Assembly (NCBI GenBank): GCA_948567375.1
Contig: OX419755.1
Location: forward strand, 65,724,944 to 65,788,943
Reading direction: 5' to 3'
Source: Lunularia cruciata
Lineage: Eukaryota; Streptophyta; Marchantiopsida; Lunulariales; Lunulariaceae
DNA length: 64,000 nt
Part shown: positions 48,862-58,986 of the stretch, piece by piece
How the letters are laid out: each line of letters begins with the position of its first letter
Position numbering within the stretch: position 1 is the first letter of the stretch
Program-made: the position numbers and the translations under genes
The notes under the pieces: model-generated
Told to the model about the DNA's origin: nothing
What the model saw: the letters and a program-made list of their open reading frames with translations, nothing else
The model's database searches: none

Positions 48862-50222
48862 AGTAGTGGTAGTCTTGGCTCACTACAGTCCGGGACCATG
48901 GCAACATCAGTTTTAGCTTTCAGTGGTGCAATTACTTGGCCTGGTGACTTGTTGGAGAGGAACGCCCATGCAGAGGATACTCCAATACCAGAGGAGATCA
49001 CTCGGCTTTGGAGTACAAGTGGGATTGTTCCATCCACCTTGGATGTTCCATTGTGGAGGTCAGAGGAGGCATTGCAGCAGCATGCAGATCAGTTGGTGTA
49101 GTAGGCTTAGAGTGGAGCCTTTGTACCATCAGGAGATGCGTGTGAGGATGAGCCTCTAGAGGCAATTTCTTTGACACCTCTAGATACCACACTCATTGCT
49201 TGGCAATATCCAATAGAGGAGATATGCCTATTGGAGTTGTTTGGTGGGATCAACAACAGACTAGCTGCGGTATTACAAACGGGTATCCGAGTATAGAGGT
49301 ACTTGTATGTAAAGAGAGATAAAGATTGCTAGGTGAGTCTCTCTACATCATGTGGCACACTTGGCCTATCAATATCCGGAGTTATTACCGATGTCAGCAG
49401 TCAAAGGTTACCAAAAGGCCCTACCAATAGACATTTCCTTACTAGGAGCGCATGACCTAGAGAGACATGAGCCTATTCATTTGGTGATTTCTAGATGGCC
49501 ATGTCAGGGACATACATGTGCGGGCCTTGGTTTGGGTCGTCAGAATCCTTGTTCTGGTGTGTTTTGGGAGATGTTATGGATACTACGACATCTCTAGGTT
49601 CATCAGTCCATTTCTCCAGCTTACCTTTTGGAGAACGTTCCTTTGATGGGTGATTCTTGCACCTAAGTGGTAGCGAGTACACATCAGGTCCATTCTTGGA
49701 TGGGACCTGTTGTATTGTTAGATGCAGCTAGAGTGGGATCAAGGGCTCATCATCTTCGTCTTTGGTAGACGAATCTCTTACCCAAAGAGGTTCTATAGCG
49801 CGCTTATGATGGGATTCAGCGACTTGACCACATCCTTGTTGATGACATCTTGGATGTTGGACGTCAGTCTCAGATAGTGGTAGTGGCTGATAGGTCACCT
49901 ATGGTAGTGGTGAACCTAGTTGGATAGCCTAGAGCCGCATTTCCCACACTCATGAGTTTCCCAAGCTCTCATGCTTTTCAAGAAGGAGGACCTGGACTTG
50001 TTTGGGACTCACAGTTATAGTAGTTGGTGGAGCCCAACATTGATGAGAGAGAGCGGGTGATGGGTTTTTGCACAGGTATTATTGCTGTTCCAATAATGTC
50101 AGAGGCATCTAGGCATCAAGTGTTAGGTCAGGCTATGGACCTAAACTATTTGACCTGGATTGTGAGCCTTGGCTTGGCAGACCTGGATTGTGAGCCAGCC
50201 TGTCTCTCACTTAGGATGAACC
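48862..50222 (+). pseudogene. DNMT3-like C5 cytosine methyltransferase domain in C1 pol (decayed)
   Basis: After a linker (48862-49200), the hallmarks of a C5 cytosine methyltransferase appear in standard order across several frames. Motif I is LELFGGI (49230-49250). Motif II, YLYVKRD (about 49304; YLYVERD in C2), has lost Glu. Motif IV is WPCQGHTC (49495-49518) with the catalytic Cys. Then come FWEMLWIL and motif VI LLENVPLMG (ENV 49631-49639). A motif VIII-type block LDAARVGSRAHHLRLW precedes a TAG replacing Trp (about 49766). A motif IX/X-type block ERVMGFCTGI leads to MSEASRHQVLGQAMDLN (about 50050-50145). Non-permuted order plus the FW-x-E, ENV and LGQ/LGR blocks indicate DNMT3-like rather than plant DRM. 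Span about 300 residues, as for a DNMT3 catalytic domain. Multiple frameshifts and stops; no activity expected from this copy. Confidence 0.85.
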
Positions 50223-50227
50223 TTTGA

Positions 50228-50885
50228 TGGCTATTATGGTAGCGCACCATGAACTAAGAAGGCAAGGAACCCCAACTCCATCATACTCCTCCAAGGCTAA
50301 CACTCCAAGACTCAAGACATTGCTCACTAGAGAACTCAATGAGAGAGAGATAGTTGCAAATGAAAGGATGATGAGTACTTCCTCACCCCTTGTTTATATA
50401 ATTGTGAAATAGTTACAAACCAAAGTTACTAATTACCGTAGTAACTCAAGTTACTAGACTAAAAGTCAAGTAAAGTCAAAAAGTAGAAAGGAATATCCAT
50501 TCACATGGGCATATTCCCCTAAGCATGTGGTCTTATCTTGACCCAACCACTAAGTCAAGGATTCCTTCACATGGGCTATCCTTGGACTAAAGAAGAATCC
50601 AAAACAAAAACGCTTGTAGGCCCAAGAGTTCTCAACTCTTTCCTCAAAGCCAAACACCTAGGAATAATACCAAGTCAACACATTAAAATCCAAAATAGTG
50701 GTGCTCATCTTTTCTACTTCTTCTAAAGTAAGGTCCTCTCTATCTTAGCTATGACTAACTTTAGCTAACCATGACTAATATAGAACCATCCTTTATCTCT
50801 ATATAAATAATATCTCTTAAGTACTTGTAATACCAAGCTAAATATCACAATACCACACACATGCACAAATGGGTGTTACAGAGTA
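50228..50885. other. AT-rich insertion between methyltransferase and RT regions of C1
   Basis: About 650 bp unlike surrounding family C sequence: AT-rich and non-coding, with CTCTATATAAATA near 50800 and an end ATGGGTGTTACA at about 50880. These look like the TATA region and 3' end of an LTR. A target duplication could not be identified, so solo LTR is only a suggestion. The exact left edge lies between 50222 and 50255. Confidence 0.4.
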
Positions 50886-51234
50886 GTGTAGGATGCGCTT
50901 GATAGGCATCACCACTCGGACACTTGTGAGCCTTGTGCCTATCGAGACAATTCAGGCACATGTTGGGGGTGATGGACCGAGTGGACATGGTATTCTTGGG
51001 ACACATCCAGTAGCTACTAAGGAGAGTGGTCTACTTGGAGTCCATCCAGGTGAGCGTGGGCTACTTAGATTACACCCTTGGTCCACATGGGATGCAGCCA
51101 GAGGACGTGTGGAGCTTGTAGCCAGAGTGGAGGGAGTTTTTCACACAGAGGTTGGGACCTCTAGTGGTCGGGAGCATGACACTATTGCTCCCAAGGGCCT
51201 AGTGTAGCAGCCAATTAGTACGTCTTCCACTCCT

Positions 51235-52700
51235 ATGATAGATATAGAGGATACTTGGGAGCCAGATCTTGGACCCAAGCTTATTGGAGAGGAAAGACGG
51301 AGGGTTTGGAGGTTCTTGAGGAGTCACACGAGTTGTTTTGCCTTTAGTATGAAGGATTTGGGTACTCTAAAGGGACCTGGTATATGGATTGAGCTGACTA
51401 GCAATACACCAGTTTTTAGACGTCCATATCACTACAATGACATGGAAAGGATATTGATTCAGAGCTGGAGTAGTGACCTTTTTGAGGCTGGTTTGGTGGA
51501 GATTTCACATAGAGAGTATGCATCAGCAACAGTGATGCCAGCCAAGAAGGATATGCATGGCAACTATATAGATAGGCGGATGTGTGGAGATTACCGTCCT
51601 ATCAACCAACAGACCAAGGCTGATTGGTATGCCATGCCTACACCGGAGGAGATTTTTGATGCGATTGGGCATGCAAAGGTCTTTAGTACTTTGGATCTTT
51701 GAGTGGGATATCATCAGTTGACAATTAGGGAGGAAGATAAATCCAAGACAACATTCTAGGCTATTGATCCTCACGGCAAGGATGTGTTATATCAATGGAG
51801 GTTCTTACCGTTTGGGTTGAAGAACGCTCCTATTGAGTTCCAAAGGGCCATGGATAGGATCCTAGCTGGACTGGATTTTGCTCGGTGTTATATTGATGAC
51901 ATTTTGGTCTATAGCACTATTGTGGAGGAGCATGAGAGACAATTGTTGGAGGTGTTTGAGAGGTTGAGATCTCATGGACTCAAATTACATCCTAGGAAGT
52001 GTAGGTTCTTCCACAAGCAAGTTGAGTATTTGGGTCACACTATCTACCCCGGAGGACTTGGTGTTCAGTAGACCAAGGTGCACGTATTCCTTGGCCTACG
52101 GATGTGAGCAGAGTGCGAGCATTCCTTGGGTTGGCAAACTTCTATCCCCGCTATGTTAGAGGATTTATTGCCATTGCCAAGGCCTTGATGAAGCTGACCA
52201 AGCTTACACATGAGTGGTGTTGGAGAGATGAGCAGGAGAGAGCTTTTGTAGAGCTCAAGGAGAGGTTGACATGTGCTCCTATTTTTAGGAGACTGATCAG
52301 AGGACGACCATTTCAGGTTCATATTGATTGGAGTATGTTGGGGCTTGGAGTGGTGCTCACCCAGCATGATGATGAGGAGAAGGAGTTTGTGGTAGCCTAT
52401 GCTAGTTGCTCCAACAATTTAGTGGAGGCAAAGTATAGTTCATATGAGGGAGAGTGCTTGGCAACAGTTTGGGTAGTAGCACATTTTTGATGTTACCTAT
52501 TTGGTAACCCCTTCACTCTCATCACTGATCATCAACCACTGAAGTGGTTGATGGAGTCCAACAAGCTTTCAAGGAAGCTTGCATGATGTGCTCTGATTTT
52601 ACAAGAGTATGATTTCATAGTTGTTCACAGACCTAGAGTGGTGAACCGTGATGTAGATGGGTTGAGTAGAAACCCATGTCCCAGCTAGCAGGATCAGACC
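51235..52700 (+). pseudogene. C1 reverse transcriptase and RNase H (broken)
   Basis: RT runs about 51235-52075: linker VWRFLRSHTSCFAFSMKDLG, then CGDYRPINQQTKADWYAMPTPEE, VFSTLDL, PFGLKNAPIEFQRAMD and catalytic YIDD at 51889-51900. Stops at 51700-51702 (TGA for Arg), about 51758 (TAG for Trp) and 52069-52071 break it. The connection and RNase H follow in a shifted frame (52104-52490: FLGLANFYPRYVRGF, then HIDWSMLGLGVVLTQ). The RNase H end is recognisable as TDHQPLKWLMESN (about 52530) and HRPRVVNRDVDGLSR (about 52625). Domain order and motifs are Ty3/gypsy-type. Confidence 0.85.
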
Positions 52701-52912
52701 GGAGCACGTTGGCATGGTGAGACAGATGAGAAGATGGTGCCAGGTTGGCATGCATTGGCCTTTCTATGTATATTTTCAGAGGCTTTGGTGGTATCTCTCT
52801 CAGCAAATAGAGGAGTTATTGAGGTCATAGATCCAGAGAGTGAAGATATTGGTACAGTTCAGCGAGACATTCATGATGATGTCTTAGTGATGGATTATCT
52901 TTGCACTAGTGT

Positions 52913-53347
52913 TGTAACAATATGGAGTTTAGCGACGAAGTTAGTCGGGTTTACGAAGTAGATAATAAGACAAAATAGCCTAGAATATTCTAGAAGTATC
53001 TAAGAAGCTTCTTGGGAAGCTTCTTGGGAAGCTTCCCAACTAGTTAACTTGCACCCTAAGCAGGTAGCTTCTAGAAGGAAGCTTCTAGAAGCTTCTAACT
53101 AGCTTAGCTTGCATTCCAAGTAGGCGGCTTCTAGAAGGAAGCTTCTTGAGAAGCTTCCTGGTTTACTTGGCTTGCACTCCAAGAAAGTGGCTCAAGGAAG
53201 CTTCTTGAGAAGCTTCATGAGTCTTGTATGCTACCTATAAATACCAAAGCCGAAGCTCATGCTAGGCATTTGGAGTTTTCCTTCATTCAAGTGTCCCAAT
53301 GTGAATTTCCATTCTCCTATTTCTCTCCTTGATTTTGGTCTTTGATA
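52913..53347 (+). mobile_element. Family A solo LTR with perfect 5-bp target duplication
   Basis: 435-bp copy of the family A LTR (TGTAACAATATGG to GGTCTTTGATA) flanked by AGTGT on both sides (52908-52912 and 53348-53352). No internal sequence remains, so the element was reduced by LTR-LTR recombination. It interrupts the RNase H-integrase linker of C1. A 12-bp unit (GAAGCTTCTTGG) is duplicated near 53005-53030, lengthening it relative to 423 bp. The HSE array and TATAAATA are conserved. Confidence 0.95.
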
Positions 53348-53352
53348 AGTGT

Positions 53353-54420
53353 TGTGGGTGGCACAGTTGGGGCCAAGTAGAGAGACCGTGTTCTTCAACA
53401 AGCCAGACGGTTTAGATTGGAAGGCAAACACCTTTTGCGTGTATGGGAGGATGGTAGAGTGCGAGTAGTACCACTTCCAGCATAAAGACCACAGTTGGTC
53501 CGTCATGCTCATGAGGAGCTAGGACATTTTGGAGTAAAGCGTACATATACCTTACTCCAGAGTCATTATAGGTGGCGCATATGCAGACCAAGGTACAACA
53601 GTTTGTTGCTAGATGTATGGTTTGTGACCGAGTTAGAGCATCATTCAATGCTCCTACGCCACAGTTACACCCATAACCTATCATGGGATTGGGTTATCGT
53701 TGGAGTTTGGACTTTGCTGGACCTTTACCACTAACTGTGAGACATCATCTGTATGTTTTGGTGATGGTGGAGCACTTCTCCAGGTGGATTGAGTTGGTGG
53801 CACTTCTTGACAAGTCTAGTGAAGGGACAACTTACTTGTTCCTGGATCGAGTTCTTAGTCATTTTGGTGCACCAGCTGAGGTTTTGACTGATCAGGGTAT
53901 AGAGTTCTTAGGAGAGTTTCAGGTCTTGTGTGACAAGGCTTTGATTGATCATTGTCCTACATCTTGAGATCACCTTGAGGCAGATGACTTAGCAGAGAGA
54001 GTGGTTCAGATGGTGAAGAGAGGATTGCAAAAGTATGGTTTGCAGAGAGGCCACTTGGGAGATTGGGATCTCTAGTTACCTTGGTTGGCCATGGGCTATT
54101 GGTTCAGCCGGCAAGCCTCCTTATCATCCTTCTCTCTGTACTTTCTACTCTATGGACGAGATCCAGATTTACCTATAGCCATTCATCGAGATGCTATTGT
54201 AGTTTTGGACTTGGATGACCCCAATGTATGGATGAGTGCATGTTCTCAACAAGCAGAGATCTTTCAGAGAGTGATGCCGATGGCCTTTGAGAACTTGGCA
54301 ATTGCTCAGCATAGAGATACTTTACACTATGCTAATATTCAAGGAGGAGGTTATGACCCTCGATCCGTCAATTTCATCCAAGCAACTATGTATATCTACA
54401 GTAGACAACACCGGTGACAC
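53353..54420 (+). pseudogene. C1 DDE integrase (broken)
   Basis: Zinc-binding region: HAHEELGHFGVKRTY (about 53500) with the CxxC (ARCMVCDRV) in another frame at about 53610. Core: GYRWSLDFAGPLPL (first Asp, about 53690) and VLTDQGIEFLGEF (second Asp, about 53885). After a TGA at about 53965 the third block is ADDLAERVVQMVKRGL (Glu, about 54000). C-terminal part: SLYFLLYGRDPDLPI and FENLAIAQHRDTLHYA. This is a retroviral-type integrase, not a tyrosine recombinase, which matters for interpreting the terminal repeats. Confidence 0.85.
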
Positions 54421-54482
54421 TTGATGTTTCGACAGGCCACACTATTTTGAGAGTGCGTGAGGTTTTGCCATCTTGACTCCTT

Positions 54483-54746
54483 GTGTTAAAAGGACGTGAT
54501 GGTGTTGTTTGGAAGGATCATGTGTGCAATTGTGCGCCATGCCACTTCACAAACATTGATGGTATTATGGACCCAAGCTTGGCACTTGTACGTGCAAGCT
54601 TGAGGTGTATATTATGTGGCTCTTTTGATGGAGCTGCTACTATGTTAGTGTGTGATAGATGTTTGAGAGGATGGCATATGGCATATATGACTCCTCCCCT
54701 CATGGTGGTTCCTCAAGGACAGTGGTTATGTCCTAGATGTACTTGA
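54483..54746 (+). pseudogene. PHD finger C-terminal to the C1 integrase
   Basis: An open frame ending at TGA 54744-54746 encodes a linker (LKGRDGVVWKDHV) and then a PHD-type C4HC3 zinc finger: LRCILCGSFDG, MLVCDRCLRGWHMAYMTPPL and GQWLCPRC. The spacing, the WH pair, the PPL turn and the terminal WxCPxC are PHD hallmarks; such fingers bind histone H3 tails. In this copy the Cys expected after WHMA is Tyr (TAT 54684-54686, a G-to-A change), which should weaken zinc binding; copy C4 keeps Cys. Position at the integrase C-terminus is where chromoviruses carry a chromodomain, suggesting a role in choosing integration chromatin. Confidence 0.85.
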
Positions 54747-54900
54747 CCTATAGCTAGTTCATTCTTTATATGGTATAGATTGCAGATAGGCGACTAACGA
54801 TGGGGCTCCATAGCACCCGGCCTCCTGATATTTGCTCATCATAGGGTATACCATATACTTAGAGTAGATAGCTATTTGGAATTAGAGGGATCTAACCACC

Positions 54901-55574
54901 AATTAGGGGGGCAATTGTGGCACTTTAGAGTCTATGTATGACTTATGTGTGAGTTGTGCTTCTATTATGTATGATGTTGACAGCGAGTATGTTGTGTAGC
55001 AATGTATATACGCACGACAGCTGTCACGCCATTTGTAGTTTTGCATGTAGATGCTTGGACATTGGAGTTCTAGTAATAGTAGTTAGAGGCATTTTGGCCA
55101 TTACTCATAGACTACTTTCTACTCATAGATTTTAGGTTTAGGGTACTGACTTCATGGTGGGGCCCACTGTCACTTGCACCATCCGCACCATCGGGTGTGC
55201 TATCAGCAGGACCGTTGGGAGGAGACCTAGGTCAAAATCAGGGGTATACTACCTTGGGAGTGCAGCTCCAGAGAGCTCACTTCTCTGATGTTGAGCCTTC
55301 GAGTTCTTGGCTAGAGTGGACAGAAAGCCGGCGAGCGTCACCTGGAGTCTTTATGCTAGAGTAGGTGTGGCTTGACTGTAATCAGTGCCCTATTGTTGGC
55401 AAGTTGTTGAGGAGCAGATCAAGTATTGATCTGAGTTTGATTGATTTGAGTGGTAAACAATCTGATTATTGTGGCACTTTAGAGTCTATGTATGACTTAT
55501 GTGTGAGTTGTGCTTCTATTGTGTATGATGTTGAAAACAAGGTATGTTGTGTAGCGATGTATATACGCACAACA
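54901..55574 (+). repeat. C1 right terminus: purine tract and Q-P-Q split repeats
   Basis: After the purine tract AATTAGGGGGGC (54901-54912) come Q (54916-55019, starts TGTGGCACTTTAGAG), P (55022-55468, starts TGTCACGCC and ends CTGATTA) and Q again (55470-55574, ends CACAACA). Only P occurs at the left end (44223). Between the first Q and P lies the palindrome GACAGCTGTC (55016-55025), in which two element ends (GACA and TGTC) meet around GC. The target duplication ATAT directly follows the second Q. Confidence 0.85.
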
Positions 55575-58500
55575 ATATTGTTACATATTTGCCACCGCTA
55601 ATTGATGACGTCCTCATCACCATGGAAGCTTCAAACTTTTGGGTGGCTGTTTGTGCATTGTGGAGATGAGAAAGAGACTCCCAAGTGGCATCATGAAGGG
55701 GATACCCTTTCCAAAGGACTTTGTACTCCATATGTTATTGGCGGCCATGTTGAATGTGGTGATATGCAAATGTATAATCAACTCCATACTCCTTATGGTC
55801 GTTGATAAGGATGGAAGGTGGAGAGAGTTGGACACAAAGAAAAGGAAGATGGATTAGAACAAAAGGATTTCAACTTAGAAATATGAAAGATAGGGTGGAT
55901 TCACATATGACAAGGCAAGGCAAGTTGATAAGCAACACAAAAAATGATTTGGGTGATATCAAATGGATCTATTCAATTACAAGCAAGTTTAAAAACTTGG
56001 GTATCAAGTGGGACGGTATGTTACTAGAAGAAAGCATGACCTTATCACCAAGTTGACAAGTAAGATCATAATGATGTTGGTCCATGTATTGGTTTGATAA
56101 TTTTGAGCAACAAGGAGATGAGATTTGGCTTGTTGTAAGGATTTGGGATATTGTCATCAAGAAGGTGGAAGAATGAGGGATATGAGACAAAGGAGGAGCA
56201 AAGAGGGAATCTAGAACAAGTGGGTCTTGGACAAAATTAACAAAGAAGGGAGAGAATCCAATGCTTACCTATTTGGAATTATTGTAAGCAAACTTAACAA
56301 CTACAAGACATTCATCCCAATTGGTATAGTGAACATTGAAAAAGGCACAAAGCATATATTCCAAGCTATGATTTGCACATTCAATTTATCCATCAATTTC
56401 AAGATAATATGCCATGGAAAAAGCAAGCTTGGTGTCAAGTAGTTAGAAGAGTCTTTGCTAAAATTTTCCAATGAATCAAGGATCATGGTTGGAGATGACT
56501 ACACAAGGCATCCCATGTTGCTTGAAGATATTGTTGACGCAGATTTGTGCCAATATTTGAACATCCACTATATCAAATGTTGGTGCTTAATGAATTTTCT
56601 TATTAAGCTTATCAACAAACACCACAATTGTTATGTGATCTTACTTTGTCATGGGCAAGGATGTGATGAGAAGGTGTTGTATTCCTTGTCATGTATTGTA
56701 AGACAACCTTGTACCATTTGAAAGAAGAGGTCTTGTTGTAAATCTACACTAAACTTGATTTGGACTTGTGAGTCAATTGACACTATCGTAATTGCCACTA
56801 TGATTAGAGGAAGAGACTTCAAATCAGGTCATCATGATAAGGCATTGATGATGACATGGAACCTTTTGGGTTTGTACTCAAGATTGAGTTCAAACAACTA
56901 TAGTTGTTCCTCCCATAAATTATGTTGACTCTTCATGTGCTCCAAATGTAATATCTACAACAATGGTTTGTGATCAGTTTCTATTATCATTGGTTTCTCC
57001 AAGAGATAGTGCTTCCATACCTTGGTAGTATATACCATTGCTAGTTGTTCTTGATATCAAGCAAAGTAATTCTTTTTAATGGTGTTTAGTTGGTTAGACA
57101 CAAAGCAATGAGATGTAACCCATATGGAAATTCCTGCTCCAACATGACTCCAATGGTAAAGTTAGAAGCATCAAAATCAACCACACAAGGTAGTTGAGGA
57201 TTATATGGTTGAAGAATGGGTCTTGAAGGCACCATATGTTTCAGCTTCTAGAATGCTTCTTTGTGCTTGGTGGTCCATTAAAAGCTTGAGGTCTTCCCCA
57301 AGAGGTCGATGAATAGTGCTACCACATGACCATACTAGTGGATGCATATTATTAATATTAAATTCCCACACTTCTATGGCAACCTTTAAAGTAGACCAAT
57401 CATTAATGTCCTTGATTTTCTCCTCTTCCATCTTGATCTCATCAAATGAGATCCTATGACCCAAGAAGGTAACTTCTTTTTGCTAAAAGGTGCACTTTGA
57501 CTTCTTGTAGTAAAACTTCCATTGACGTAGCCGTCTTAGGACTTCTCACACATGATTTAAATATCCTATCTTTGTCTTGCTATAGATTAAAATATCATCC
57601 AAGAACATCACCATGTATCAATCCAATAGCCCATCCAACACTCGATGCATCTAATCTATGAAGATTGTTGGAGCATTAGTGAGCCCAAAAGGTAGAACTC
57701 TCCACTCAAAATACCCATGCCTTGTACAAAAGGTAATCTTTTGCACATCTTCTTTATCAATGAGAATCTACCAAAAGCCGCTTTGGATATCTAACTTCAA
57801 TAAGTACCATACTCCACTCAATTGATCAAGTAAGTCATCAATTTGAGACAAATTTGCTCTACAGAGGGCCATGGCTGGTGCAATCCATAGGAGAGCAATC
57901 ACATTAGGTGATGTTTCTTCGGATGCTCCAGTTGTGTGTAGACCGTACAACTTGCATAGCTCGAATATCTTAGGTGCGGTAGGGCAGATTTCTCATACAG
58001 ACTCTATTGGGGCTTAGCCCCATGTTACCTTTTTTGTCTATCCCTTGTACGGCTTGATGGGGTCTTCCCATCCTTCATTTTTCCTACACGGTCGCCTTCT
58101 TCACATTTGAGACAAAGGATATACATTCTTCATTGTTTGTTTATTGAGGCCATGGTAATCAATGTAGAAATGAAGTCTTCCATCCTTCTTTAGAACAAAT
58201 AGTACTAGTGCTCCCTAAGAAGATGTACTATGTTATATGAAATCCTTCTCCAACAACTTGGTCAATGTTGTTCAAAACTCATCCAACTCCTTTGGTGAGA
58301 ATCAATAGATTGGTTTTCTCATTGGAGTACTGCCTAGCAATAACTCAATCTTGAAGGCTATACCATGATTGGAGGGTAATCCTTTTTGCAAATCATCTAA
58401 AAATATATTTTTAAACTACTAAACTCTTTGATCAACCATTGCTTGATGAGGCTTTTGCCTCTCATCAGATTCTCTATGGGCAATCTACTTGATGCACACC

Positions 58501-58986
58501 ACAAAAATAGGCTTATCTTCCTCCAAAGCTTACTCTATGGCTAATTTATTGACAAACTTCCCATCTTGGGATTGATTATTCTCAAGTGTCTTACTCAAAG
58601 GTGCCAAATAACCTAATTGGTAGTTGGTAATTGATAACCTAATTGGTAATTGGTTCCTACCATGGTGTTGTACTTGAATTTTTCATCGAGTCCAATCAAA
58701 TTAAACCTTATGATATTCAAGCAAAGTAAACCTAGAATGATATCATAGTGTAGAGGTGCCACTATAATTCTCATACACTCCAAATACTCTTTTCCAATCT
58801 TGAATGTAATAAGATGTGAGGTACGCAATATCATTTGCCATTTTCAATCTTCTTCTAGTTATTGGCTTGATAAGAATACCTCATTCCTTTGCTAATTGTA
58901 TGGACATGTAATTCTTTGAACTTCCAAAATCAACCAAAATCTTACAAGCATGATCAAATGTCATACATCACAAGTGAAGTAAACTT
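55575..58986 (-). pseudogene. Family A element A3: degenerate pol from protease to 3' LTR start, minus strand
   Basis: Continuation of the LTR at 43786-44222, on the far side of the C1 insertion. Reading leftward: protease (about 58980-58650, with NFGSSKNY in place of the active-site DSGS region), RT (about 58250-57480), RNase H (about 57200-56850), integrase (about 56750-55900), chromodomain (55760-55640, YKVLWKGYPLHDATWE), then purine tract and TGTAACAATAT of the LTR (55585-55575). Many stops and indels. It is interrupted by a SINE-like insertion (57853-58104) in RT and truncated in protease by C2 at 58987. Confidence 0.88.
57853..58104 (-). repeat. SINE-like dispersed repeat, copy 5, with 12-bp target duplication
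   Basis: 252-bp insertion in RT of A3, flanked by perfect 12-bp repeats ATTTGAGACAAA (57841-57852 and 58105-58116). A 12-bp duplication is typical of LINE-mobilised (target-primed) insertion. On the minus strand it carries the family core GAAGGATGGGAAGACCCC, TGGGGCTAAGCCCCA (a hairpin-forming word) and CTGCCCTACCGCACC. It defines the unit length for the other copies better than they do themselves. Confidence 0.85.

Larger units (their letters stand above)
44223..55574 (+). mobile_element. Family C retrotransposon C1, with DNMT3-like and PHD domains and split terminal repeats
   Basis: 11.35-kb insertion into the family A LTR, flanked by a 4-bp duplication ATAT (44219-44222 and 55575-55578), with TG...CA ends. 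Content in order: truncated block P (44223-44485), gag tail, foreign segment 45190-48861, DNMT3-like domain, AT-rich insertion of about 650 bp, RT, RNase H, solo LTR 52913-53347, DDE integrase, PHD finger, purine tract (54901-54911), Q (54916-55019), P (55022-55468) and Q (55470-55574). Numerous stops and frame changes make it non-functional. The DDE integrase and short target duplication place it with Ty3/gypsy-type elements, but the terminal layout is abnormal (see findings). Confidence 0.88.

Noticed and set aside
49352-49597. A host methyltransferase gene fragment captured by chance
   Set aside because: The same domain, linkers and position occur in C2, so it belongs to the element family.
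54916-55468. Treating Q+P (554 bp) as an ordinary LTR with both ends canonical
   Set aside because: Purine tract and TG...CA limits fit, but the left ends of C1 and C2 begin at P without Q, and C1 has an extra terminal Q inside its target duplication. Kept as the alternative underlying unit, not as the observed structure.
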